Below are positions 50,969 through 60,318 of a stretch of DNA of 64,000 nt, piece after piece. The notes beneath the pieces were generated by a model. That model had not been told where the DNA came from, did no database searches, and worked only from the letters and a program-made list of their open reading frames with translations. Position numbers and translations under genes: made by a program. The stretch is taken from NCBI RefSeq assembly GCF_014648115.1, contig NZ_BMQM01000012.1:57655-121654 (forward strand), given 5' to 3'. The DNA comes from Deinococcus seoulensis (GTDB taxonomy: Bacteria > Deinococcota > Deinococci > Deinococcales > Deinococcaceae). Position 1 is the stretch's first letter; each line of letters opens with the position of its first letter.

Positions 50969-52995
50969 ACCCCGGCCCCCTCGCGGATCAGGCGCACGCC
51001 GTGGGGGGGCAGCGTCAGGGCCGCGTCCACGGCCTCGCCGCTCAGCAGGTCGGTGCCCGTCACGCCCGGCACCTCCACCCGCCGCTCCTCGGGCGCGTGG
51101 TTCAGCAGGAACAGGAAGCGCCCGCCCGGCCCGTCGCGGCGCGTGACCTCCACGCCGTCCGGCAGGTCCGGCACCAGGGGCGCCACGCCCGCCTCGTCGC
51201 ACAGCGCGCGGGTCAGGACGCGCAGGCCCGCCGGGTCCAGGCTGCTGCCCAGCTTCCAGGCCTGCCCCCGCCCGGCCCGGCGGCGCGTCAGGACCGGCGC
51301 GCCCGCATAGAAGTCCCGCCCGTACGTGCCGAGCACCTCGGCCGTCTCGACGCGCAGCTGCTCGAACAGCAGCGTGCAGCCGAACGTGCCGCTCAGCCCC
51401 CGCTGCATCACCACCTCGTTCGTCTCGCCGGGCGGCAGGGCGTCCACCTCCTCCACCCACACGCCCAGCAGGTCACGCAGCGGTCCCGGCGGCCCGCCGG
51501 GGAACACCCGGTCGGACCCGTCGGCCACGCCGGTCATCAGGCCCGCCAGGAACACGCCGCCGCTCTCCACGAACGCCGTCAGTTTCTGCGCCGCGCCCTC
51601 CGGCAGCAGGTACAGCAGGGTGGAGGCCAGCACGCCGTACCCGCCCAGGTCACTGTCCGGCCCGACCAGATCCACCGCGTACCCCTGCGCGTGGAACGCC
51701 TCGAACAGCGCCGTGACCTCCCGCAGGTAGTGCAGCGCCGCCGACGGGCCGCTGGAGTTCTCGACCGCCCACCACGCGGGCCAGTCGAACCACACCGCCA
51801 CCCGCGCCGGGGTCCGCGCGCCCAGCGTCACGTTCCCCAGGGCCCTGAGCTCCGCCCCGAGTTGCGCCACCTCGCGGAACACGCGGGTGTCCGTGCGGCC
51901 GTGGTGCTCCATGACCGCCCCGTGGAACTTCTCGCACGCACCGACCGAGCGGCGCATCTGGAAGAACATCACCGCGTCCGCGCCGTGCGCCACCGCCTGC
52001 CACGACTGCAGCCGCATCACGCCGGGCCGCTTCAGGGCGTTATACGCCTGCCAGTTCTGCTGGCTGGGCGTCTGCTCCATCAGCAGGAACGGCTCCCCGC
52101 CCTTCAGGGACCGCATCAGCGTGTGCCGCAGGGCAATCGCCGCCGGGGAGTCCTGCGGGCTCGGGTACGAATCCCACGCGATCACGTCCAGGTGCGGCGC
52201 CCACGCGCGGTAGTCCAGCGGGCGGTACGTGCCCATCAGGTTCGTGGTGATCACCGCGTCCGGAATCTCCGCGCGGATCGCATCGGCCTCCAGGCGGTAG
52301 GCGCCCAGCAGCGCGTCCGACATGAAGCGCTGGTAGTCCAGGGTCAGGCCCTGCACGGCCGTGACGCGCTCGCCGCCCTGCACGCTCAGTTCGTTCGGGA
52401 CGACGATCTCGTCCCACGCCGTGATCGTCTGACTCCAGAACGCTGCGTTCCACGCGTGGTTCAGTGCGTCCAGCGTGCCGTAGCGCCCGCGCAGCCACAC
52501 CCGGAAGGCCGCCTCGCAGTTCGGGCAGTAGCACGCGCCGCCGAACTCGTTCGACACGTGCCACAGCGCTGCCACGTCCCGCCCCGCGTAGCGCCGCGCG
52601 AGCTGACCCGCCAGCGCCGGGGCGAGGCGCCGGTACGCCGGGCTGTTCGGGCAGGCGTTGTGCCGCCCGCCGAAGCGGTGACGGCGGCCCTGCTCGTCCA
52701 CCCGCATCACGTCCGGGTACCGGGTCGCCAGCCACGCGGGCACGGCAGCGGTACTCGTGCCCAGGCACGCGCGCATCCCGCGCGATTCCAGCAGCGCCAG
52801 CACCTCGTCCAGCCGCGCGAAATCGTAGGTGTCCTCGGTGGGTTGCAGGGCCGTCCACGCGAAGATGTTCACGCTCAGCAGGTCGATGCCCGCCTGCTCG
52901 AACAACTGCACGTCCTCGTCCCAGACGGGCCGCGCCCACTGCTCGGGGTTCCAGTCACCGCCGTAGGGAATCTTGCTGAAGGGAAGGTCGGTCAT
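50965..52995 (-). CDS. Beta-galactosidase (GH42)
   Basis: 676 residues. The acid/base is E150 in HVSNEFGGACYCPNC and the nucleophile E307 in LLMEQTPSQQNW, the GH42 pair. Cysteines in ACYCPNC together with C113 in HNACPNS form the zinc cluster seen in Thermus-type GH42 enzymes. Trimerisation and C-terminal domains follow (VWFDWPAWWAVENSSGP, LLNHAPEERRVEVPG). Likely cytoplasmic; in this operon it would release galactose exposed after fucose removal. ATG at 52995 overlaps the GH95 stop. Confidence 0.93.
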   Translation of the reverse strand: MTDLPFSKIPYGGDWNPEQWARPVWDEDVQLFEQAGIDLLSVNIFAWTALQPTEDTYDFARLDEVLALLESRGMRACLGTSTAAVPAWLATRYPDVMRVDEQGRRHRFGGRHNACPNSPAYRRLAPALAGQLARRYAGRDVAALWHVSNEFGGACYCPNCEAAFRVWLRGRYGTLDALNHAWNAAFWSQTITAWDEIVVPNELSVQGGERVTAVQGLTLDYQRFMSDALLGAYRLEADAIRAEIPDAVITTNLMGTYRPLDYRAWAPHLDVIAWDSYPSPQDSPAAIALRHTLMRSLKGGEPFLLMEQTPSQQNWQAYNALKRPGVMRLQSWQAVAHGADAVMFFQMRRSVGACEKFHGAVMEHHGRTDTRVFREVAQLGAELRALGNVTLGARTPARVAVWFDWPAWWAVENSSGPSAALHYLREVTALFEAFHAQGYAVDLVGPDSDLGGYGVLASTLLYLLPEGAAQKLTAFVESGGVFLAGLMTGVADGSDRVFPGGPPGPLRDLLGVWVEEVDALPPGETNEVVMQRGLSGTFGCTLLFEQLRVETAEVLGTYGRDFYAGAPVLTRRRAGRGQAWKLGSSLDPAGLRVLTRALCDEAGVAPLVPDLPDGVEVTRRDGPGGRFLFLLNHAPEERRVEVPGVTGTDLLSGEAVDAALTLPPHGVRLIREGAGV

Positions 52996-55337
52996 GGAAT
53001 CTCCAGGGTCAGGCCGCGCCCAGGGGCGCACAGAGGCGAGAGGGTGGGACCGAGCGTCACGTCGCCCGTCATGGGCACCGTGACCTGCACGGTGGTGTCG
53101 CGGCTGTGCACCCGGACCGGTCGGGCGGGATCGCCGGACTCGCGGCGCAGCGTCACCCGCGTGAGCGCCCCGGCCGCCCAGGCGAGGTCCACGCGCAGGC
53201 CGCCGCGGGCCCGCAGGCCGCGCACCGACCCGTCCGGCCACGCGGCGGGCAGGGCCGGGAGGAGGCGCAGGCACGCGGCGTCCGGACCGTTCAGGTTGTC
53301 GGGCAGGTGGCTGTTTCCCAGGTGGCTGTGCAGCAGGCCCTCCAGCAGCGCGGCGGCCGCGCCGAAGTTCGTGTCGATCTGGAACGGCGGGTGGTCGCCG
53401 AGCAGACTGTCGTGCGTGGACTGCGTCAGCACCCGCGTCAGGGCCGCGTGCAGGCCCGCGCCGTCGCCCAGCCGGGCGCAGAGGGCGGCGATCCACGCGG
53501 CGCTCCAGCCGGTGTGCCCGCTGCCGTGCGCCAGGCGGTCGTCCAGCGCGGCCCGGCAGGCGGCGCGGCCCGCGTGGTCGTCCTCTGGAATCAGCGTGCC
53601 GGGGAACAGCGCGAACAGGTGAGACAGGTGCCGGTGCCCCGGCTCGGCGGGCGGCGGGTCGTGCGCCCACTCGCGCCGCGCCCCGAGTCGGCCCGGCTGC
53701 GGGCGCGGCAGGCGCGCCAGAACCCCGTCCAGGCGGGCCAGGAGGTCCGGGTCCGTCACGCCGAGCGTGCGGGCGGCACTGCGCGCGGCGCCGCACACCT
53801 CGCGGATCAGGTCCAGGTCCAGACTGGACGAGGCGCCCACCGCGCACACCCGCCCCGATTCGTCCAGGAAGGTGTTCTCCGGACTGGTCGAGGGCGCCGT
53901 GCCGGGCGCGCCGTCTGGTCCCGTGACCAGCCAGTCGAGCAGGAACCGCGCCGAGCCTTCCAGCAGCGTCCAGGCGCGCTCCAGCTGCGCCCGCTCGGGC
54001 CGGAAGCGGTACGCGTCCCAGGCGTGCAGGGCCAGCCACGCGCCGCCCAGCGGCCAGCACGCCCAGGCGGCCGACCCGTCCGTGGGGGTCGCCATGCGCC
54101 ACAGGTCGGTGTTGTGGTGCGCCGCCCAGCCGCGCGCGCCGTACCAGTCCCGCGCGACCCGCTCGCCACTGGCGGCGAGGTCCGCCATCAGGGCGTGCAG
54201 CGGCGCGGCGCACTCCGGCAGGGCCGCGACCTCCGCCGGCCAGTAATTCATGGGCGCATTGATGTTCAGCGTGTAGTCGCTGCACCACGGCGGCTGCACG
54301 TGCGGGTTCCAGAGGCCCTGCAGGTTCGCGGGCTGCCCGCCCGGACGCGAGGCGCTCAGCAGCAGGTAGCGCCCGTACTGCACGTGCAGGGCGTGCAGGC
54401 CGGGATCGTCGCCCCCGGCCCGCACGGCCGCGAGGCGCCGGTCGGTGGGCTGCGCCGCGTGCCGGTCCGGGCCGAGGTCCAGCGTCACGCGGTCCATGAG
54501 TGCCGAGACGTCCGCCGCGTGCCGCCCCCGCAGCGCCGCGTACCCGAGAGCCTGCGCGGCGTCCAGCCACGCCTCGCAGCGCGCCCCGGCGTCCGGATCG
54601 TCGGGCGGAAGGTTCCACGCCCGGAACGACGTCGAGGCGCTCAGCAGCAGCGTCAGCGCGTGCCCCCGCACGCGCAGCCCGCCCCGGTCCGCCGTGACCT
54701 CACCCTCCACCACCCGCAGCGAGACGTGAAAGCCCACGCCCCGGCCCGGCGTGTACGCGGGCTGCGGATGCACGGTCAGCGGGCCGCGCCCGGTCAGACG
54801 GATTCCGGTCGCCGTCCCGTTCTGCGTCACCGCGCCCGGATGCGGCGTGGACAGCGCCACGCGCCACACCGCCTCCCGGTCCGCCTGCCAGCGCAGCGCC
54901 AGCACGCGGTCCGGGTGACTCACGAAGCACTCGCGCTGCTCACCGGGGCGCGTGACCGTGTGCAGGGCGTCCCTCAGCGACAGCGACCGGCGGTACCCGG
55001 CCCCCGCCGGTCCCTCCGGTGCGTCCAGCCGCCCGACCCTCAGCGTCCCGAGCGGCTGGAACGCCTCCGGGGGATGTCCCGTGAAGTGCGCCTCCATCAG
55101 GGTCTGCGCGTCATGCCAGCGCCCCCGCGCCAGCAGGTCACGCACCTGCGCCAGCGCGCCCGGTGGCGGCGCAGGTGCGGACGCGCGGCCGTCGCCGCTC
55201 CAGAGGGTGCCCTCGTTCAGGTCGATGCGTTCAGTGCGGGCGCCGCCCCACACCATGGCGCCCAGGTGCCCGTTCCCGAGCGGCAGCGCGCGGGTCCAGT
55301 CGTCGGCGGGTTGTTCGTAATGCAGCGTCAAGGACAC
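52992..55337 (-). CDS. Alpha-L-fucosidase (GH95)
   Basis: 781 residues. GH95 features are [30 protein letters not shown] and [15 protein letters not shown], where N358 and N360 correspond to the asparagines that activate water in 1,2-alpha-L-fucosidases. [16 protein letters not shown] and [24 protein letters not shown]-type segments close the barrel. GTG at 55337 gives the longest form; TTG at 55331 with GAGG upstream is also possible. No signal peptide. It removes terminal Fuc-alpha-1,2-Gal, which fits fucosylated xyloglucan. Confidence 0.91.
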   Translation of the reverse strand: [781 protein letters not shown]

Positions 55338-55409
55338 CTCGCGGCGGGCGTTCGGAGAGGGAGCGTGTGCGCCGGTAAAGCGGCGAAGAGGGGAGACGGG
55401 CGCCGGGGC

Positions 55410-57077
55410 CTACTTGATGACGCCCCAGAGTTTCAGGCGGTCCTTGATCAGTTCGGTCTCCATGACGGCGTACTTGCCGAGTTTGCTGTCCAGTTCGGCC
55501 AGGAACGCGTCGTACGCCCGGTCGAAGTCGGCGGGTTTCCCGAGGATCATCTTCGGGATGGCGCGGCGGGTGATGTCCTGCTCCTTGTTGAAGAACTCGT
55601 TCAGGGGGTTGTCCTGCGGCACCTGGATGGACCACGCCGCGCCCCACGCCTTGGGCTGGAAGGAGCTGGCCTTGGGCAGCAGGTCGTTCCACAGCCGGGC
55701 CTTGTACGCCTTCAGGGCGGCCTTCTCGGCGGGCGTGTACGCGTCGATGATCTGCTCGGGGTAGGTGGTCGTGTAGTAGTTGCCGCTCTGGTCTTTCACG
55801 CCGTCGCCGTACCGCACGGAGATGTTGTAGTTCCCGATGCCGGTGGTCCGCTGGAACGCGGCGGGGTTGGTGTTCTTCTGCTTCAGGACGGCGGCCGGAA
55901 TCACGCGCTTGCCCCCCTGCACGGTGTAGTGCTTGCCCTTGATCCCCCAGTTCTTCAGCACCTGCCCCTCGGGACTGGCGAGGTAATCGAGGAACTTGAT
56001 GGCCGCGACCGGGTCCTTGCAGGCTTTCGTGATGCCGATGCCCCACCCGCCCACGAACCCGGTCGGCTGGTTGTACGCGGGCCGGATGCCGGGCTTCGTG
56101 GTCACGCCGAAACGGCCGTACATCTGCTCGGTCTTCCCGGCGGCTTTCAGGGCGTTCACGGCGTCCCCGATCTGCCACCCGGCGTCGATCAGGCCGACCA
56201 CGCGGCCCGAGGCGATCTTGGCGAGGTACTGGTCGTACTTCTGCGTGAAACTCTCGGGGTCCAGCAGGCCGATGTCGTTCATGTGGTTCAGCCAGCGGAA
56301 GTACTCGCGTTCCTCGGGCCGGAAGAAGTGCAGGGTCGCCTTGTACGTCTTCGGGTCGATGTACCACTCGCCGTCGTCGCTGCCGCCCGTCGCCCAGAAG
56401 GCCGGGTTGGTCACGCTGATCAGGAAGCGCCAGTCGTCGGCGAGCAGGCTCAGGCCGATGGTGGGCCGTCCGTCCGGGGTTTTCGGGTGCGCCTTCACGT
56501 ACGTGGCGATGACCTTCTCGTAGTCTTTCAGGGTCCTGACCTGCGGGTACTTCTGTTCCTTCAGCGCCCCGAGTTGCAGTTTGAACCAGGCGTCCGTGTC
56601 GAAGTACGTCTGCCCGATGGGGTCGTTGGTGGGAATGAAGTAGATGCCGCGGTCCCTGTTCGAGAAGCGCATCCGGTCGAATTCCTTGCCCATGATGCGT
56701 TTGATGTTCGGCGCGTACCGGTTAATCAGGTCCGTCAGGTCCAGCATCGCCCCGGCGTCCACCAGCACGCCGCCCGCGCCCTTGGGTGAGATCAGGTCCG
56801 GGTACTGGCCGCTCGCGGCGATCAGGTTGATCTTCTCGTCCGGGCTGCCGACCGCGAACTCGGCTTTCAGGGTCACGCCGGTCTTCGCGGTGATCACCCG
56901 GCCGATCTCGTCCTGCATGCCGTTCCAGTTGGCGTTCGGGTCGGCGAAGAACGCGCTGAACGTCACGGGTTTCGGGGCGGCGCCCTGCGCGGCGACGGGG
57001 CCGGTGGCCGTCAGGGCCAGCGTGAGCAGGGCGAGGCCGGTCAGGGCCGGGGCGGACACGGTGCGGGTACGGTTCAT
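55410..57077 (-). CDS. Extracellular oligosaccharide-binding protein (LplA/LipO type)
   Basis: 555 residues. A signal peptide covers about 30 residues (LTGLALLTLALTATGPVAAQG); no lipobox cysteine is visible. The mature part has FSAFFADPNANWNGMQDEIG, LIAASGQYPDLISPKGAGG and FIPTNDPIGQTYFDTDAWF, then WGIKGKHYTVQGGKRV near the end. These are typical of large binding proteins of the YtcQ/LplA group, which carry complex plant oligosaccharides. It would bind xyloglucan fragments. It is the third gene of the operon after the two permeases. Confidence 0.9.
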   Translation of the reverse strand: MNRTRTVSAPALTGLALLTLALTATGPVAAQGAAPKPVTFSAFFADPNANWNGMQDEIGRVITAKTGVTLKAEFAVGSPDEKINLIAASGQYPDLISPKGAGGVLVDAGAMLDLTDLINRYAPNIKRIMGKEFDRMRFSNRDRGIYFIPTNDPIGQTYFDTDAWFKLQLGALKEQKYPQVRTLKDYEKVIATYVKAHPKTPDGRPTIGLSLLADDWRFLISVTNPAFWATGGSDDGEWYIDPKTYKATLHFFRPEEREYFRWLNHMNDIGLLDPESFTQKYDQYLAKIASGRVVGLIDAGWQIGDAVNALKAAGKTEQMYGRFGVTTKPGIRPAYNQPTGFVGGWGIGITKACKDPVAAIKFLDYLASPEGQVLKNWGIKGKHYTVQGGKRVIPAAVLKQKNTNPAAFQRTTGIGNYNISVRYGDGVKDQSGNYYTTTYPEQIIDAYTPAEKAALKAYKARLWNDLLPKASSFQPKAWGAAWSIQVPQDNPLNEFFNKEQDITRRAIPKMILGKPADFDRAYDAFLAELDSKLGKYAVMETELIKDRLKLWGVIK

Positions 57078-57184
57078 GGGGCCTCCAGGGGGCGTGCGGG
57101 GCAGGAATGAGGGGGTGCAGGGGCGCCGTTGGCGACGCTCTGCGGCAAATGGGTGATTCCTCGACAGGACGGGTTCTGGGAGCG

Positions 57185-58078
57185 CTAGCCCTTCACGGCG
57201 CCGAGGGTCATGCCGGCCACGAAGTAGCGTTGCAGGAAGGGGTACACGAGCAGGATCGGGATGATCGTGATGACGGTGATCGCCATCTTGATGGAGTCGG
57301 GCGTGATCTGCTGGGTGCGCAGCTGGTCCGAGCGCATGGCGTCCGCGCCGGACTGCGTGGATTGCAGGATCTTCATCAGTTCGAACTGCAGGGTGCTCAG
57401 TTGCGGGTTGCCGCTGTTGTACAGGTACGTGTCGAACCAGGAGTTCCACTGCCCGACCGCGATGAACAGCGCGACCGTCGCGAGGACCGGCGTACACAGC
57501 GGCAGCACGATCCGCAGGAAGATCACGAGGTCGTTCGCGCCGTCGATGCGGGCACTCTCCTGAAGCTCGACGGGCAGTTCGTCCATGTACGAGCGGATCA
57601 TGAAGATGTTGAAGGCGTTGATCAGGGTGGGCAGGATGTACACCCAGAAGGAGTTCATCAGGTGCAGGTCGCGGATCAGCAGGAAGCCGGGGATCAGGCC
57701 GCCGCTGACGTACAGCGTGATCGCCAGGAAGCGCGAGAGCAGCCCGCGTCCCAGGAAGTCCCGGCGGCTCAGGACGTACGCGACCATCGCGCACGCGCCG
57801 AGGCTCAGGGCGGTGCCGATCACCGTGCGCGCCACCGAGATGAGGAACGCCTGCGGGATGTTCCCGTACGCGAAGATCGCGCGGAAGTTCTCCAGGGTCG
57901 GCTGGCGCGGGTAGATGGTGATCCCGCCGCGCACGGTGTCCTGCGAGTCGTTCAGGGCGACGGCCAGCACGTTCAGGAAGGGGTACAGGGTCACGATCAG
58001 CACGGTGACCATCAGGAGGCTGTTCACGACGTCGAAGGTCGAGAGGCGCGCGCGCCGGCTGGGGGGCAGGTGGGTCAT
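57185..58078 (-). CDS. ABC transporter permease (LplC/YtcP type)
   Basis: 297 residues, six predicted spans. Features are TLYPFLNVLAVALNDSQDTV, SGGLIPGFLLIRDLHLMNSF and the EAA-like loop ELQESARIDGANDLVIFLRI, ending QRYFVAGMTLGAVKG as in LplC proteins. It pairs with the LplB-type permease encoded 7 bp upstream. The ATPase is not encoded here. Confidence 0.92.
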   Translation of the reverse strand: MTHLPPSRRARLSTFDVVNSLLMVTVLIVTLYPFLNVLAVALNDSQDTVRGGITIYPRQPTLENFRAIFAYGNIPQAFLISVARTVIGTALSLGACAMVAYVLSRRDFLGRGLLSRFLAITLYVSGGLIPGFLLIRDLHLMNSFWVYILPTLINAFNIFMIRSYMDELPVELQESARIDGANDLVIFLRIVLPLCTPVLATVALFIAVGQWNSWFDTYLYNSGNPQLSTLQFELMKILQSTQSGADAMRSDQLRTQQITPDSIKMAITVITIIPILLVYPFLQRYFVAGMTLGAVKG

Positions 58079-58085
58079 GGCGCTC

Positions 58086-59045
58086 CTAGATGATGCTGTC
58101 GCCGGTCTTGCGGCGGAAGAAGGCGTTCGCGCCGAACAGCAGCGCCAGCCCGACCAGGGAGTTCACGACGCCGATGGCCGTGCCGAAACTGAACTTGTTC
58201 ATGCCGATGCCGTTCTGCAGGGCGTACAGGTCGAGGACCAGCGCGCTGTCCTTCACGACCGCGTTACTCAGCAGCAGTTGTTTCTCGAAGCCGATGGCGG
58301 TCAGGTGCCCGATGCTCAGGACGAACAGGATGATCACCACGCGGCTGATGCCGGGCAGCGTGACGTGCCGCATCAGCTGCCAGCGTCCGGCGCCGTCGAC
58401 GCGCGCGGCCTCGTACAGCGCGGGTTCGATGGCGGTCATGACCGCGAGGTAGATGATGGTGTTCCACCCGATCTCCTTCCAGAGGTCCGAGAGCACCACC
58501 ACGCCCCAGAAGTACTCGCTGCGCGCCATGAACTGCACGGGCTGCCCGCCGAACGTGGTGATCAACTGATTGATGGGGCCGCCGTCCGTGCTGAGCATCC
58601 TGTACACGAGTCCGGCGACGACCACCCACGACACGAAGTGCGGCAGGTACGACACGGTCTGCACGGTGCGTTTGAACAGCCCGGCGCGCAGTTCGTTCAG
58701 CAGCAGCGCGAAGATGATCGGCAGGGTGAAGCCCAGCAGCAGTCCCAGCAGACTCATGCCGAGGGTGTTCTTCAGCGCGAGGTAGAAGGTCTCGTCCTGA
58801 AAGAGGTCCGTGAAGTTCTTCAGGCCCACCCACTGCTGCTCCCAGAAGGGCCGGCCGGGCCGGTAGCGCTGGAAGGCCATCAGCCAGCCCCAGATGGGCA
58901 CGTAGTTGAACACGAACACCAGCGCCACGAACGGCAGCGACATGCCCAGCAGGTACCGCTGCTCGTGCAGGCGCCTGAGGAGGCGGGAGCGGCGTCTGGG
59001 CGCGGCGCTCTTGGGGCGGGACGGGCTGAGTCCTGAACTGTGCAT
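58086..59045 (-). CDS. ABC transporter permease (LplB type)
   Basis: 319 residues, six predicted spans after a basic N-terminus. NYVPIWGWLMAFQRYRPG, SYLPHFVSWVVVAGLVYRML, DLWKEIGWNTIIYLAVMTAI and the EAA loop LYEAARVDGAGRWQLMRHV are LplB hallmarks. First gene of the xyloglucan-type operon, 113 bp downstream of its promoter-operator region. Confidence 0.92.
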   Translation of the reverse strand: MHSSGLSPSRPKSAAPRRRSRLLRRLHEQRYLLGMSLPFVALVFVFNYVPIWGWLMAFQRYRPGRPFWEQQWVGLKNFTDLFQDETFYLALKNTLGMSLLGLLLGFTLPIIFALLLNELRAGLFKRTVQTVSYLPHFVSWVVVAGLVYRMLSTDGGPINQLITTFGGQPVQFMARSEYFWGVVVLSDLWKEIGWNTIIYLAVMTAIEPALYEAARVDGAGRWQLMRHVTLPGISRVVIILFVLSIGHLTAIGFEKQLLLSNAVVKDSALVLDLYALQNGIGMNKFSFGTAIGVVNSLVGLALLFGANAFFRRKTGDSII

Positions 59046-59157
59046 GACGCCTCCGGGTCGGTCGGTCGGGCAGGGCGGCGGCGGGCCGTGTGGGAACGCG
59101 CAGGGGCGTCCACGGGCACGGCGGGCCGGGGTTCTGGAAAAGGGTTGCTGTGCGAGT

Positions 59158-59187
59158 ACCGTACAATCGAAACGATTCGATTGTCAA
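59158..59187 (-). promoter_or_regulatory. Promoter with embedded operator for the glycoside operon
   Basis: On the minus strand: TTGACA (59182-59187), an 18-bp spacer and TACGGT (59158-59163). Between and over these boxes lies the inverted repeat ACAATCGAA, ACGA, TTCGATTGT (59163-59184): two perfect 9-bp arms with a 4-bp centre. A bound LacI-type protein would cover the whole promoter. On the plus strand the same bases offer TACAAT as a -10 box for the divergent lacI gene, giving autoregulation. Confidence 0.72.
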
Positions 59188-59267
59188 TGCAGCTGTCCAC
59201 CCACCCACCCGCCCCGCGACACTCCCTCGCCCTCTCCGCTATGGTGAAGCCCACCAGAGAGGCCCAC

Positions 59268-60293
59268 ATGCCCACGATCAAGGATGTCGCCGCGCACGCC
59301 GGCGTCTCAGCCAGCACCGTCCACTACGCCCTGAACGGCAAACGCAGCATCTCCCCGGAAGTCCGCCAGCGGGTCCTGGACGCCGTGCAGGCCCTGAACT
59401 ACTCGGCCAGCGCCGTCGCCCAGCGCCTGCGCGAACACCGCTCGTACTCGCTCGGCCTGATCGCGCCGGAACTGCCCGCCAGCGACGCCGCCATGATGGA
59501 AATCCTGACCGCCACCGCCGCCACCGCCAGCGCCGCCGACCACACCCTCGGCATCTACCTGAACCAGGCACCCGACCAGATCCTCGGCCTGCTGCGCGCC
59601 CAGCACGTCGACGGCGTCATCCTGATCGAAACCGCCCACCACGACCCGCGCATCGAGGCGCTGCGCCACGCGCCGCACCCGTTCGTGCTGATCGGCCAGA
59701 CCGGCGACATGACCGGCCTGACCACCGTGGACTTCGACTTCGAACAGGCCTTCTACCTCGCCTTCGACCACCTCGCGCGGCTCGGGCACCGCCACCTGGG
59801 CTTCATCGTCCCGCACGGCGCCACCGACGACGACCAGCCCCAGCGCAAGGAAAACTGGTACGCCACCCTGCGCGGCTACCGGCGCGCCCGGCAGGAACAC
59901 GACCTGCACGTGGAACTCGAACCGGCCGTGCTGAACATCGAAGACGGCCACCGCGCCGCGTTGCGCCTGACCGCCCGCGCGCCGCGGGTCACGGGCATCG
60001 TCGCGTCCGGGCACACCCAGGTGGGCGTGCTGCGCGCCCTGTACTCGCAGGGCCGCCGCGTGCCCGACGACTGCTCGGTCGTGGGCGTCACCACCGCCCA
60101 GATCGCCGAGTGGACCATCCCGCGCCTGACCAGCGTGGACCTGCCGCTGCGCGAGATGAGCGTCACGGCCAGCGAACTGCTGCTGCGCAAGGTCGGCGGC
60201 GAGGCCGTCACCGAACAGGTGCTGTTCCCCGCGTACCTGATCGACCGCGAGAGCACCGCGCCCCCCAGAACTGCCCAGCCTGAATCCACCTGA
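59268..60293 (+). CDS. LacI-family regulator of the glycoside operon
   Basis: 341 residues. The DNA-binding domain is PTIKDVAAHAGVSASTVHYA then LNGKRSISPEVRQRVLDAV, and the hinge SASAVAQRLREHRSYSLGLI. The effector part has LGHRHLGFIVPHGA and GIVASGHTQVGVLRALYSQG and SVVGVTTAQIAEWTIPRLTSV. ATG at 59268 has AGAGAGG 5 nt upstream; an in-frame ATG at 59241 is less likely. It probably binds the inverted repeat at 59163-59184 and releases it when a xyloglucan-derived sugar is present. Confidence 0.9.
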   Translation: MPTIKDVAAHAGVSASTVHYALNGKRSISPEVRQRVLDAVQALNYSASAVAQRLREHRSYSLGLIAPELPASDAAMMEILTATAATASAADHTLGIYLNQAPDQILGLLRAQHVDGVILIETAHHDPRIEALRHAPHPFVLIGQTGDMTGLTTVDFDFEQAFYLAFDHLARLGHRHLGFIVPHGATDDDQPQRKENWYATLRGYRRARQEHDLHVELEPAVLNIEDGHRAALRLTARAPRVTGIVASGHTQVGVLRALYSQGRRVPDDCSVVGVTTAQIAEWTIPRLTSVDLPLREMSVTASELLLRKVGGEAVTEQVLFPAYLIDRESTAPPRTAQPEST

Positions 60294-60318
60294 GCCTGCT
60301 TCCTGCCTGCCGCCCGGT

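Noticed and set aside
53106..56789. Very long plus-strand open frame (1227 codons) across the GH95 and LplA-type genes
   Set aside because: Antisense to two clearly conserved genes, arginine-rich and motif-free; spans a gene boundary.
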